A stretch of DNA of 62,000 nt from assembly GCA_905221605.1 (NCBI GenBank), contig CAJNDS010002536.1:1-62000 (forward strand), written 5' to 3'. Within the stretch, counting starts at the first letter, position 1; each line of letters starts with the position of its first letter. Below the pieces are notes generated by a model. The model was given only the letters and a program-made list of their open reading frames with translations, ran no database searches and was not told the DNA's origin. Below, piece by piece: positions 45,344 to 55,500 of the stretch. Origin of the DNA: Symbiodinium natans. Lineage: Eukaryota > Sar > Dinophyceae > Suessiales > Symbiodiniaceae. A program made the position numbers and the translations under genes.

Positions 45344-47338
45344 TTAAATGAGCTCCGGCAAAGCGTTGCGCAGCCTGCGTTCTTCAAGGCTTTCCTGGCT
45401 CTGCTTCTTCTCAGCAAGCTTCTTCGCGGAAGGCTTCTGCTCCAGCGTCTTGTTCTTCTGCGGAAGCTTCTTTTTCGAAGCCTCCTCGGCTGTGTGGTTC
45501 TTGTCCTTTGTTCCTGGCGGTGGCAAGTCCTTTGAGGACGACCGCGGCAATGTCTTCTGTGATAACTTCGGCCTGGGTGCGTGGTGTACCTGTTGTCGAA
45601 TCGTTGAGTCGACATGAGCTCGAGGCAGATCATGAACCTGCTCTGGCTTGGCCGTTGACACGTTGCTCTCGTTTCGATGCGCATGGTGACGACTTGGCGC
45701 CTTCGCATGTGCTTTCTTAGCGGTGGCGGGGCAACCCACGGTAAACGAATAGGTTGACGTTGCTTCGCAAGTGATCAAACCGATGCCGTCATCATAGGAG
45801 TACCCGTACACTCCGGGACACATTCGGTGGATGGCCCCAACCTTCAAGCGACTCAAGATCAGCATGTCAGTATTTTATGCTCGAGATTTTCCATGTCACA
45901 ACATGCTTTTCTCTTGCCAAAAGGAAGATAGACTCACACAGCATATATGCAGCAATAGGGGATTCGATTTGCTGTTTGCCACTCAAAAATGAGCCAAGAA
46001 GCATACTTCGACAACTTGGCACTTCCGTTCCTGCATGCCGTCGGTGAAACAGGTGGTGTGGGGCAGCAGTACTCCCGGCTCCACATCCCCAGATTATGCC
46101 ACGAAGCCCGCACAGTGGTCCACTGATTCAATGTCAGCTTGCTGCAGGGAGAATAGCACCCAGCAGCCATGCTTGCAGTAGGATGCTGCACTTGCAAGTC
46201 CACAGTGAGATTGCCTTCGCCCTCGGAAGCGTTTAAAGTCTCACTTCGAGGGCAATCATCCACACTCAGCTTAGAGCAGTCCACGATCTTCTGCGAGGCA
46301 TTCATCAGGTGGTTGTCTGCATCATAGCATGTGCCATGAATCTCGAACTTGAACGGGACGGTATAGCCATCAACCAGGCTGATATCCACCCAGTCACAGC
46401 CATCCCGTCCACCTTCGAAACTTGTTTAGAGTTCTCCCGTCTTCCCCAAGAAGCATGGAACATAAGAACTCCCTGGAAGCTTCAATCCCTGACCTCAACT
46501 CTAGGTACACCACAGGTGTTCATGGGCATAAGCGAGTAACGAAAGCGCTCGTCTACAAAATGATACCTCTGTGAGAGGGTAGGTGGGAGGGGGGTGATGG
46601 ATGGGGCCATGAGTGTGGGCCAAGCACAAGATTCCAACTAACCCAACCCAACATAACTCAACATAACCCAACACCTCAAGGCCCCAAACGGCCCAAGCCC
46701 CAGGTCCTTGAGGGCTGCAGGGCATGCCAGAAATGCCAAAGGTTGCCTCGAACTTGGTGTCGACAGGCGGGGAGCCTTTCTTGCTTATTTTTTGGTTTCT
46801 CTCCTTTTCCTTGTTTGAACCATTCAAGAATGGTATTCGTGGCTGGAGTGGCAGGGAGTTGGCCCCAGCGCAAGGGCTGCCCTGTCATGAAGCCATTGAG
46901 TGCAACCGCCTTCTGAAACAACAGGAGTCAAACACATGAGGCCCTCGAACCCCTGAGCCACTGAGCCAGAATGACCAAGGAACAGCCTTCAGCGCTGCAG
47001 ATCTGCTGAGGCCCGCCGCTGTCACCGATGGTGCACCTGTTTCCTGCGCATATCATGGCTTCTTTCCTCAAGACTTTCTGGCATCTGTAGGTTTCAACCA
47101 GGGTGCGGCTTGGAGTACAGCATCAACTTTCGAGCTGGACACTCACAGAAACCGCAAAAAGCCGCACCAGTCGAGCACCAGCCACCAGAACCGCAGCCCA
47201 AACCAGCCTAAACTTGATAAACCTCTCGGAACTCACTGGGCGTCCGTCGTCGTCACAGCCGAACTTTGGCCAGTAGCGCGTGCTGATCCTGGGCCAACAT
47301 TTGTGGTGTTTGAGTTCGGACAGGTTGCAGCATGACAT
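45344..47338 (-). CDS. Thaumatin-like protein with Lys-rich C-terminal tail
   Basis: Thaumatin-fold proteins are secreted, disulfide-rich beta proteins, often antifungal or glucan-binding. Exons: about 47338-47237 (KCWPRISTRYWPKFGCDDDG, GT donor CGCCCA|GTGAGT), about 46780-46737 (PPVDTKFEATFG), 46412-46003 (GRDGCDWVDISLVDGYTVPF, then CCPTPPVSPTACRNGSAKLS) and 45841-45344 (CPGVYGYSYDDGIGLITCEA, SFTVGCP, then the tail, stop TAA 45344-45346). The W-D-[IV]-S-L-V-D-G-[YF] strand, the CPTPPVSP-x-CR segment and CPG-x-YGYSYDD are family hallmarks. The joins ACCTTTG|GCATTT to CGAAG|GT and AAGTAT|GCTTCT to CTTGAAG|G are both GC-AG. After the fold come about 110 residues rich in Lys, Ser, Gln and Glu (SKKKLPQKNKTLEQKPSAKK), absent from ordinary thaumatins. 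The 5' exon with the signal peptide was not found, and the first listed exon is less certain than the rest. Confidence 0.82.
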
Positions 47339-47946
47339 TCTAACATGAAGGCAGGCGGCAAGTAAATGGCTTGCCGCCCTCCTAACCCCGCACTTCAGGG
47401 TACCATTTCAGGTTAGTCGGAGAAAGTTGCGTACTACCGAATACTAGGCCTCTACATGTTCGAAGGAGCATCGAGAGGTTGCAAACGGAAAAGGGCTTGA
47501 ATCAGAGGCAAGGCCGAGGATCATGTTGTCCGGAGTCGTGAAGCTGAAGCCTCGGAGGTGCCGCAGTGCCAAGGCTTATATTAGGGCTGTTCAGGGGGCT
47601 TTGAAGGCTAAGGCTTACCAGGGCTGGATGAACCCCTTTGGGGGGGCCGGCGCCCATGACTTGTGGACTCGAGCCTATGGCACTCCACTGCTTCAAGCCC
47701 AGCTGCTCGCGTTTGGCGGAATCCTTGGCTGTTCGCGAGACTGCTCATTCAACCCGTGCAGTGCTTTAGGCGGAGCGTGTCGCGGAGTGTGGTAGGTGGA
47801 GATTGTCGCTGGGTCGCACGTTGCCTTCATGATTGCGCCCGACGGATGCTCCTGGACGCAACTGTTGCATCTAGGCCTCTGCAGTCAGCCCGCTGAGAGA
47901 AGGAACGGCGCAAAGTATGAAAATCACCGGCTGCTTCCCAGCTCTC

Positions 47947-48148
47947 TCAGCACTGAGCTATGCTATCAACTCTTTCAACAAAGGAGTTTGACCCAACTTT
48001 TGTGATCATCACTCCGTCAAAGGCATTGTGAGCATCGTTGGCCACGACTCGCAATGCAGGGCCATATGAGGGCTGCAGGAATGCAGCATGCGAACTCGTT
48101 TTAACGAAGCCCCAGGTTTCTCCCACTTGCAGATTGTGCAGTGGCTTC
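47947..48148 (-). CDS. Terminal exon, unknown protein
   Basis: From acceptor TACCTCAG|G at 48148 the frame reads KPLHNLQVGETWGFVKTSSH, AAFLQPSYGPALRVVANDAH, NAFDGVMITKVGSNSFVERV, DSIAQC and TGA at 47947-47949. Very protein-like beta-rich sequence. It ends upstream of the thaumatin-like gene on the same strand, so it belongs to a different gene whose other exons are not identified. No family recognised. Confidence 0.58.
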
Positions 48149-49180
48149 CTGAGGTAGCTGGTGCAGGTCCAGGGTATGGCTTCGGTTCAGGGATTGGTTC
48201 GTGCCACTTACTGAACACTTGTTGCACGGCACGGGCTCAACGTGCCACCTTAGCCTGAATCCGCTCACTCATTCCCTTATTCGAAGAAGGTTAGATAGAA
48301 TGGACGCTTGACGAGCAACCGCCCAAGCAGGGCCAGTCCCTCAAGCAGGGGCCCTGAGCAGACTTCTGAGCACCATGCGAGTTCCTTCTACTGGTCTTCG
48401 TCGAACCGAGCTTTCTTTGTTGGGGGGTGCTCGTCTGATGAGACATCTTGCTCGGTGGCAGGAACGATCTGGCCTGGAAGAGCCATGTGGCGCGATCAGC
48501 CTGACAGAACCTAAGCCGAAACACTTGAGCCGTATAGCCGTATAGCCATTCCTTGAACCTCAAAGCCACCCGAAACCCCAGCGCTTAAATCCAAGGGTCT
48601 TGATGTTCTGGCCATCTGGGCCAGTTGTGGTGCCTGCCATGTGGGCAACCCATACTGCCTGCAAGGCAGGGGGCGCACAAGATACAAACAAAGGCCAGTT
48701 GAGGATTCTCGACACAGACATGTGCAGCCTATCTTTGCGTGAGGATTGAAGACTGCAGTGCTCCGAAACTGCAAACACAACCCTGAATAACCCTGATAAG
48801 TCACATAAGCCAAAAGGACATGCCGACTCCAAGCTGCAAGCCTACAAATCCCAACCCTTCCACGGACTTCCACCTGCTGCGTCAATCAATGGAGAGATAT
48901 GGACAGATAGTTTGCAAAGCAATGCCAATGCCTCTGTGGCACAGGCATTGTGCACGACCAGGCGCTTGTGCTGCGATCCTTTGTCCTGCAGGGCCCGGGG
49001 AGACACAACAAAATGCCTAGTGGCTTAGCCGCCTTAGCCCCTGAGGAAGGACTGATTGGTGCGCAAACGTGCGCAAACCAATCGAAGCCCCCCGAGACTC
49101 AAAGACTCCAAGAACCTGCTGATTAACCAGGCTGCCATGAGCTCCTGGCTCGCAGCCCTTGTCCGAATGCAATTGCTGCT
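48149..49180. other. No firmly supported gene
   Basis: Probably contains upstream exons of the 47947-48148 gene. One minus frame (MAGTTTGPDGQNIKTLGFKR, stop at 48560) after a CTTGCAG acceptor is possible but unconfirmed. Confidence 0.4.
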
Positions 49181-49185
49181 CCCTA

Positions 49186-49275
49186 AACCCTGAATATTAT
49201 GAATATTATGAATATCATGAATATGTTAATATTATGAATATTCTGAATATTGTGAATATTACGAATATTATCAAT
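49186..49275. repeat. AT-rich 9 bp tandem repeat (GAATATTAT)
   Basis: About ten degenerate copies of GAATATTAT, with variants GAATATCAT, GAATATTCT, GAATATTGT and GAATATTAC. Marks the left edge of the repeat-dense region. Confidence 0.85.
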
Positions 49276-49380
49276 ACAACCCTCTGTTGGGTGAAGTCTG
49301 GCCTTAGCCACTTTCGTCAGCTTCGGCAGTGGAGGCAACAGCGGCAGCGGCTTCCTTGGGTCAGCCAGTTCTCATGAATT

Positions 49381-49490
49381 AAAATATTAATAATGCAAAT
49401 AATATGAAGACTATGAAGAATATGAAGAATATGAAGAAAATTCATTTAAAAAACAATAAGAATATTGATAATATTCATAATATTCAAAAT
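49381..49490. repeat. Second AT-rich 9 bp repeat block
   Basis: AATATTAATAATGCAAATAATATG then ATGAAGAAT repeats and ATTGATAATATTCATAATATTC. Related in period to the block at 49186 but a different consensus. The 105 bp between the blocks is ordinary sequence. Confidence 0.75.
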
Positions 49491-50089
49491 ATGCCTTCAC
49501 CAGGTGGGTTCGCGTTGATGTTGTGGAGGGCTCATTTGCTTTCGAAGCTGTATCAGCTGCTTTGTGTCGACTCGGCACGCATTTCGGGGCACGCGACCCT
49601 CTGCTCTCCAAACAATACACACAATATTTCTCATGCAAAACCACAACAAGAAACGGATATGAAATCTCCACTCTTTTGGGTTTGTTTTAATCTAGTTTTT
49701 GATCAATTTGATTGTATTTTCTTAATCAATTAACGATATCTGCAATTTTTTGTACCAATTGCGAAGCAGCCCATGGTAGATGCCCCTGTTTCGAATCAAG
49801 TTGCCAGCCGTCCAATGTCTGCGACCCACCTGAGATCTCTCCAAAGCAATTACTTCAAAGGCGTTAGCATTGGAAAAGATGTGCAAACGGGCAAACAATC
49901 ATAAAACAATACTTGAGGCGGTATCGGCAGCTGGGACACATCGCCCAGAGGCCAAAAGCAGTTGGACCGAAACAAAGAGCCTCATCTAGCTACAGTGCAC
50001 GTTTACAACTCATGTAAACAAACTGAAGCCCCAACCTTTCCCAACTACCTACAAATCCCCAGTACGACGGAGGGGGGGGGGCGTGGGTG
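49491..50089. other. No gene seen
   Basis: AT-leaning non-coding sequence. G9 run at 50072-50081, just before the left inverted repeat. Confidence 0.55.
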
Positions 50090-50119
50090 GCTTAAATAGG
50101 GTCTATTTGGAAGCTGGGA
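50090..50119. repeat. Left arm of 30 bp inverted repeat
   Basis: GCTTAAATAGGGTCTATTTG followed by GAAGCTGGGA. It is exactly complementary to 57632-57661, 7.5 kb away. It marks the left boundary of the arrayed repeats. Confidence 0.85.
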
Positions 50120-50169
50120 CTCGGGTTTTCTTATAGACATACACGTTTCCACGAGGGTACGCTGCTGTC

Positions 50170-52800
50170 ACGTCAGTCGTACTATGGAGGCCTCAGGAAC
50201 AAGAACCAGGTAGTTCCTCTTTTCTCTTCTCTTTTTCTCCTCAATCCTAAAGTCGAAGGCTCTCGTGAGGAGAAGAGAAGGGAGAGAAGGAGGGAAAGAT
50301 AAGAGGAACACGATTTTCATGGGAAGAGCCAAGAAAAGAATAGAAGAGAGATAAAACAAGGCGCAAAGAAGATGGTACTCTTCTTTATCTATCCTCTCTC
50401 CCTTATCTCTCCGTTCCCTCTGTCTTTTCGAAATGAGAAAAACAAAAAGAAAGATGAAAAGAAGAAGGGTTAGGAAAAGAGCCGAAGAGATAGGCCGAAA
50501 AGAGGGGTATGGTGAAGTACGGCAAAGGTCCACGCACAAGGAGTCACCTTCTGCTTACCCTTCCACTGCTTGATTTTACAAGCTCCTTTCTTGTGTTTTA
50601 TCAGTTAAAATTAAAAGGAAACAGAAGGAGAGAAGGGAAAGGGAAGTGAGAGAGGAGAGACAACAAGGAGGCCATTTTAATTTCCTGTGAGTTATCAAAA
50701 GGAATGCAATATTATGGGAAGAGCAATGGAAAAAAAGAGTGGAAGAGAAATTAAGACAGGAGAGGGAGGTGCAAAAATAAGGCAAAGAGAAGATGGTGCC
50801 GTTTTCATCTCACCTCTCGTTCTTATCTTCCTCTTCTCTGGTTCTTTTCCCTGTGAAATAAAAAAACAAAAGGAAGGACAATGAACATATAAAGGAACCC
50901 GTTTTCGTTTTCCGTTTGGGCACAAGGAAAAAAAACAGAGGCGATAGGGCGAGAGGAGGGGTTTGCTGAAGCATGGGGAGGGTGTACGGGCAAGGGGCCA
51001 ACTCCGCCCACTTCCCCCATCCATTGAAAGAGGAAAAGGAACAGGGCCTCCATTCCCCTCTTATTCTTCCTTTCTTGCGTTTTTGTCGTTTAGAAGGGAA
51101 CAGGAGAAGAGGAGGGAGAGAGAAGGAGAGAGGAGACATAAAAAGGGTTGCATTTTTAATGGGAAGAGCAAAGAAAAGACCAGAAGAGAGATGATGGGAG
51201 AAGAGGGGGAGACAAAACAAGGCGCACAGAAAATGGGCAGATAAGAAGAGAGGAAAGGGAATGACCAAGTACAATGAGGAGTTCTTCAATTTCCCTCCCT
51301 ATCTCTTATGTTACTTTTCCTTCTTGTGGGGTGTCCCTTTTTCTCTTGAAGATGCAGAAAACGATTGAAAAGGACACCCGTTCCATCGCCCATATGTAGG
51401 GAAAAAGAGAGAGAATCATGAGCATCAGCTGGGCTTGCTGCCAATCCAACATGGGCGTCCCTTTTAATCGCATTCTGTGTCCTTTTTTCTCGCTTGAAGA
51501 TGCAGAAAACGATCCAAAAGCACATCTGTTGGAGGAAGAGAGAAGGAGAGAGGAGAGATACCAAGGATTGCATATTTAATGGGAAGAGCAAGGAAGAGAA
51601 TAGAAGACAGATGAATAGAGAAGATGGCGCTCTTCTTTATCTATTCTCTCTCCCTTGTTTCTCCCTTCCCTCTTTCTTGTCGAAATGAGAAAAACAAAAA
51701 GGAAGAACTATGAGAAGGAGAAGAGTAAGGAAAGGAACAGAAGAGATAGGCCGAGAGGATGAATATGATGGAGTATTATGGAAAGGCTCACGCGCAAGGA
51801 GTCACCCTCTGCTTACCTTTTCACTGCTTTATCATATGAGTTCCTTTCTTGTGTTTTATCAGTTAAAAGGAAGCGGAAGAAGAGAAGGGAAAGGGAAGTG
51901 AGAGAGGAAAGATAACAAGGATGCTATGTTTCCCGAAGCGTGCTGCAAGGAATAGAAGAGACAGGAAGCAAGGAGACGGAATCACAAAATAAGGCGCAAA
52001 GCTGTACATATCATCTCTCCCTTGTCTCTCCCTATTCCCTTTCGAACTAGAAAAAACCATTCTTGCTTTTCACAGATAGGTTCCCTCTCTCCTCTTCAGG
52101 AAATCCCCTTTCCCTTATGTTGCTTTTTGAAGCGAATAAGAAAAATAGCAGATAAGAAGAGAGGAAAGGGTCAATTTCCCTCCCTATCTCTTATGTTGCT
52201 TTTCCTTCTTGTGGGGTGTCCCTGTTTCTCTTGAAGATGCAGAAAACGATTGAAAAGGACACCCGTTCCATCGCCCATGTGTAGGGAAAGAGAGAGAATC
52301 ATGAGCATCAGCTGGGCTTGCTGCCAATCCAACATGGGCGTCCCTTTTAATCGCAGTCTGTGTCCTTTTTTCTCGCTTGAAGATGCAGAAAACGATCCAA
52401 AAGCACATCTGTTGGAGGAAGAGAGAAGGAGAGAGGAGAGATACCAAGGATTGCATATTTAATGGGAAGAGCAAGGAAGAGAATAGAAGACAGATGAATA
52501 GAGAAGAGGGAGAGACAAAACAAGGCGCAGAGAAGATGGCACTCTTCTTTATCTATTCTCTCTCCCTTGTTTCTCCCTTCCCTCTTTCTTTTCGAAATGA
52601 GAAAAACAAAAAGGAAGAACTATGAGAAGGAGAAGAGTAAGGAAAGGAACAGAAGAGATAGGCCGAGAGGATGAATATGATGGAGTATTATGGAAAGGCT
52701 CACGCGCAAGGAGTCACCCTCTGCTTACCTTTCCACTGCTTTATCATATGAGTTCCTTTCTTGTGTTTTATCAGTTAAAAGGAAGCAGAAGAGAAGGGAA
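50170..52800. repeat. Degenerate ~420 bp purine-rich tandem repeat family
   Basis: The block ATGGGAAGAGCAAGGAAGAG recurs near 50318, 50715, 51160, 51580 and 52463, with aligned flanking GAGAGAAGGAGAGAG tracts and a TTTCGAAATGAGAAAAACAA block. The segments 51300-51870 and 52184-52790 are almost identical (offset about 884 bp, becoming about 912 bp after a 28 bp insertion near 52505-52532), so this duplication is recent. Open frames here repeat between copies and reflect skewed composition, not genes. Confidence 0.85.
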
Positions 52801-52812
52801 AAGCAAAAATTG

Positions 52813-55165
52813 AGCCCAACATTTTAGGACCAGGGCTTGCGATCTGACTCTTTGGAGCAAAAATCGATTCCAAAATCTTAGGGACCAGGGCTTGCGATGT
52901 TACTCTTTGGAGCAAGAAATGAGCCCAAAATCTTAAAGACCGGGGCTTGCGATTTCACCTTTTGGAGCAAATACTCGGCCCAAAATCTTAGGGACCAGGG
53001 CTTGCAATTTGACTCCGTGGAGCACAAATCGACCCCGAAATCTTAGGGACCAGGGCTTGCGATTTGACTCTGTGGAGCACAAATCGACCCCGACAACTTA
53101 GGGACCAGGGCTTGCGATTTGACTCTTTGGAGCAAAAACCGACCCAAAAATCTAAGGGACCAGGGCTTGCGATTTTACTCTTTGGCGCAAAAACTGGGCC
53201 CCAAATCTTAGGGACCAGGGCTTGCGATGTCACTCTTTGGAGCAAAATTGAACCCAAAGTCTTAGGGACCAGGGCTTGCGATTTGACTCTTTGGAGCAAA
53301 AACTGTGCCCAAAATCTTAGGGAGCAGGGTTTGCGATTTGACTCTTTGGAGCAAAAACTGGGCCCCAAATCTTAGGGACCAGGGCTTGCGGTTTGACTCT
53401 TTGGAGCAAAAATTGAACCCAAAATCTTAGGGACCAGGGCTTGCGGTTTGACTCTTTGGAGCAAAAATTGAACCCAAAATCTTAGGGACCAGGGCTTGCG
53501 ATTTGACTCTTTGAACCAAAAACTGGGCCCAAAATCTTAGGGACAAGGGCTTGCGATGTCACTCTTTGGAGCAAAAAATGAAACCCAAAATCTTAGGGAC
53601 CAGGGCTTGCGATTTGACTCTTTGGAGCAAAAACTGGGCCCCAAATCTTAGGGACCAGGGCTTGCGATTTGACTCTTTGGAGCAAAAATTGAACCCAAAA
53701 TCTTAGGGACCAGGGCTTGCGATTTGACTCTTCGGAGCAAAAACTGGGCCCAAGATCTTAGGGACCAGGGCTTGCGATGTCACTCTTTGGAGCAACAATG
53801 AACCCAAAATCTTAGGGACCAGGGCCTGCGATTTGACTCTTTGGAGCAAAAATTGAACCCAAAATCTTAGGGACCAGGGCTTGCGATTTGACTCTTTGAG
53901 GCAAAAACTGGGCCCAAGATCTTAGGGACCAGGGCTTGCGATGTCACTCTTTGGAGCAAAAAATGAACCCAAAATCTTAGGGACCAGGGCTTGCGATTTG
54001 ACTCTTTGGAGCAAAAACTGGGCCCCAAATCTTAGGGACCAGGGCTTGCGATGTCGCTCTTTGGAGCAAAAAACGAACCCAAAATCTTAAGGACCAGGGC
54101 TTGCGATGTCACTCTTTGGAGCAAAAATTGAACCCAAAATCTTAGGGACCAGGACTTGCGATGTCACTCTTTGGAGCAAAAACTGGGCCCCAAATCTTAG
54201 GGACCAGGGCTTGCGATTTGACTCTTTGGAGCAAAAACTGGGCCAAAATCTTAGGGACCAGGGCTTGCGATGTTACTCTTTGGAGCAAAAACTGGGCCCC
54301 AAATCTTAGGGACCAGGGCTTGCGATGTCACTCTTTGGAGCAAAAATTGAACCCAAAATCTTAGGGACCAGGACTTGCGATGTCACTCTTTGGAGCAAAA
54401 ACTGGGCCCCCAATCTTAGGGACCAGAGCTTGCGATGTCACTCTTTGGAGCAAAAAACTGAGTCCAAATCTTAGGGACCAGGGCTTGCGATTTGACTCTT
54501 CGGAGCAAAAACTGGGCCCCAAATCTTAGGGACCAGGGCTTGCGATGTTACTCTTTGGAGCAAAGATTGAACCCAAAATCTTAGGGACCAGGGCTTGCGA
54601 TTTGACCCTTTGGAGCAAAAACTGGGCCCAAAATCTTAGGGACCAGGGCTTGCGATTTGACTCTTGGGAGCAACTGGGCCCAAGATCTTAGGGACCAGGG
54701 CTTGCGATGTCACTCTTTTGGGCAAGAAATGAGCCCAAAATCTTAGGGAGCAGGGCTTGCGATTTGACCCTTTGGAGCAAAAACTGTGCCCCAAATCTTA
54801 GGGACCAGGGCTTGCGGCTTGACTCTGTGGAGCAAAAATTGAACCCGAAATCTTCGGGACCAGGGCTTGCGATTTGACTCTTCGGAGCAAGAAATGAGCC
54901 CAAAATCTTAAGGACCAGGGCTTGCTTTGGAGCAAAAAACTGAGTCCAAAATCTTAGGGACCAGGGCTTGCGATTTGACTCTTTGGAGCAAAAACTGGGC
55001 CCCAAATAATCGGGACCAGGGCTTGCGATGTTACTCTTTGGGGCAAGAAATGAGCCCAAAATCTTAGGGACCAGGGCTTGCGATGTTACTCTTTGGGGCA
55101 AGAAATGAGCTCAAAATCTTAGGGACCAGGGCTTGCGATGTCACTTTTTGGAGCAAAAACTGTGC
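52813..55165. repeat. 55 bp minisatellite, about 43 copies
   Basis: The unit contains CTTAGGGACCAGGGCTTGCG, then either ATTTGACTC or ATGTCACTC, then TTTGGAGCAAAAA, then either CTGGGCCC or TTGAACCC. Length varies 52-57 bp. The unit is not a multiple of three, so the frames through it (ILGTRACDLTLWSKN and similar) rotate and have no start context; they are not genes. Confidence 0.95.
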
Positions 55166-55500
55166 CCTATTATTGGGGGGAGGAGGGCTCGTGATTTAGT
55201 ATTGGGAGGAGGCCCGGGCTCGTAAATTAGTATTGGGGGGAGGCCCGGGCTCGTGATTTAGTATTGCGGGAGGCCCGGGCTCGTGATTTAGTATTGGGGG
55301 GAGGCCCGGGCTCGTGATTTAGTATTGGGGGGAGGCCCGGCCTCGTAATTTGGAGGCCCGGGCTCGTGATTTAGCCCGGGGCCCGGGCTCGTGATTTAGT
55401 ATTGCGGGAAGGCCCGGGCTCGTAATTTAGTATTGGGGGGAGGCCCGGGCTCGTGATTTAGTATTGGGGGGAGGCCCGGGTTTAGTATTGGGGGGAGGAG
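55166..55500. repeat. 31 bp GC-rich minisatellite, about 10 copies
   Basis: The unit reads TATTGGGGGGAGGCCCGGGC followed by TCGTGATTTAG, with some truncated copies. It abuts the 55 bp array directly with no spacer. Confidence 0.92.

Noticed and set aside
50168-52813. Ser/Leu/Phe-rich and Arg/Glu-rich frames of 60-160 codons
   Set aside because: Both strands are open because of purine/pyrimidine skew; identical frames recur in duplicated repeat copies.
52988-55101. Open frames through the 55 bp array
   Set aside because: The unit is not a multiple of three, frames rotate between copies and no start or splice context exists.
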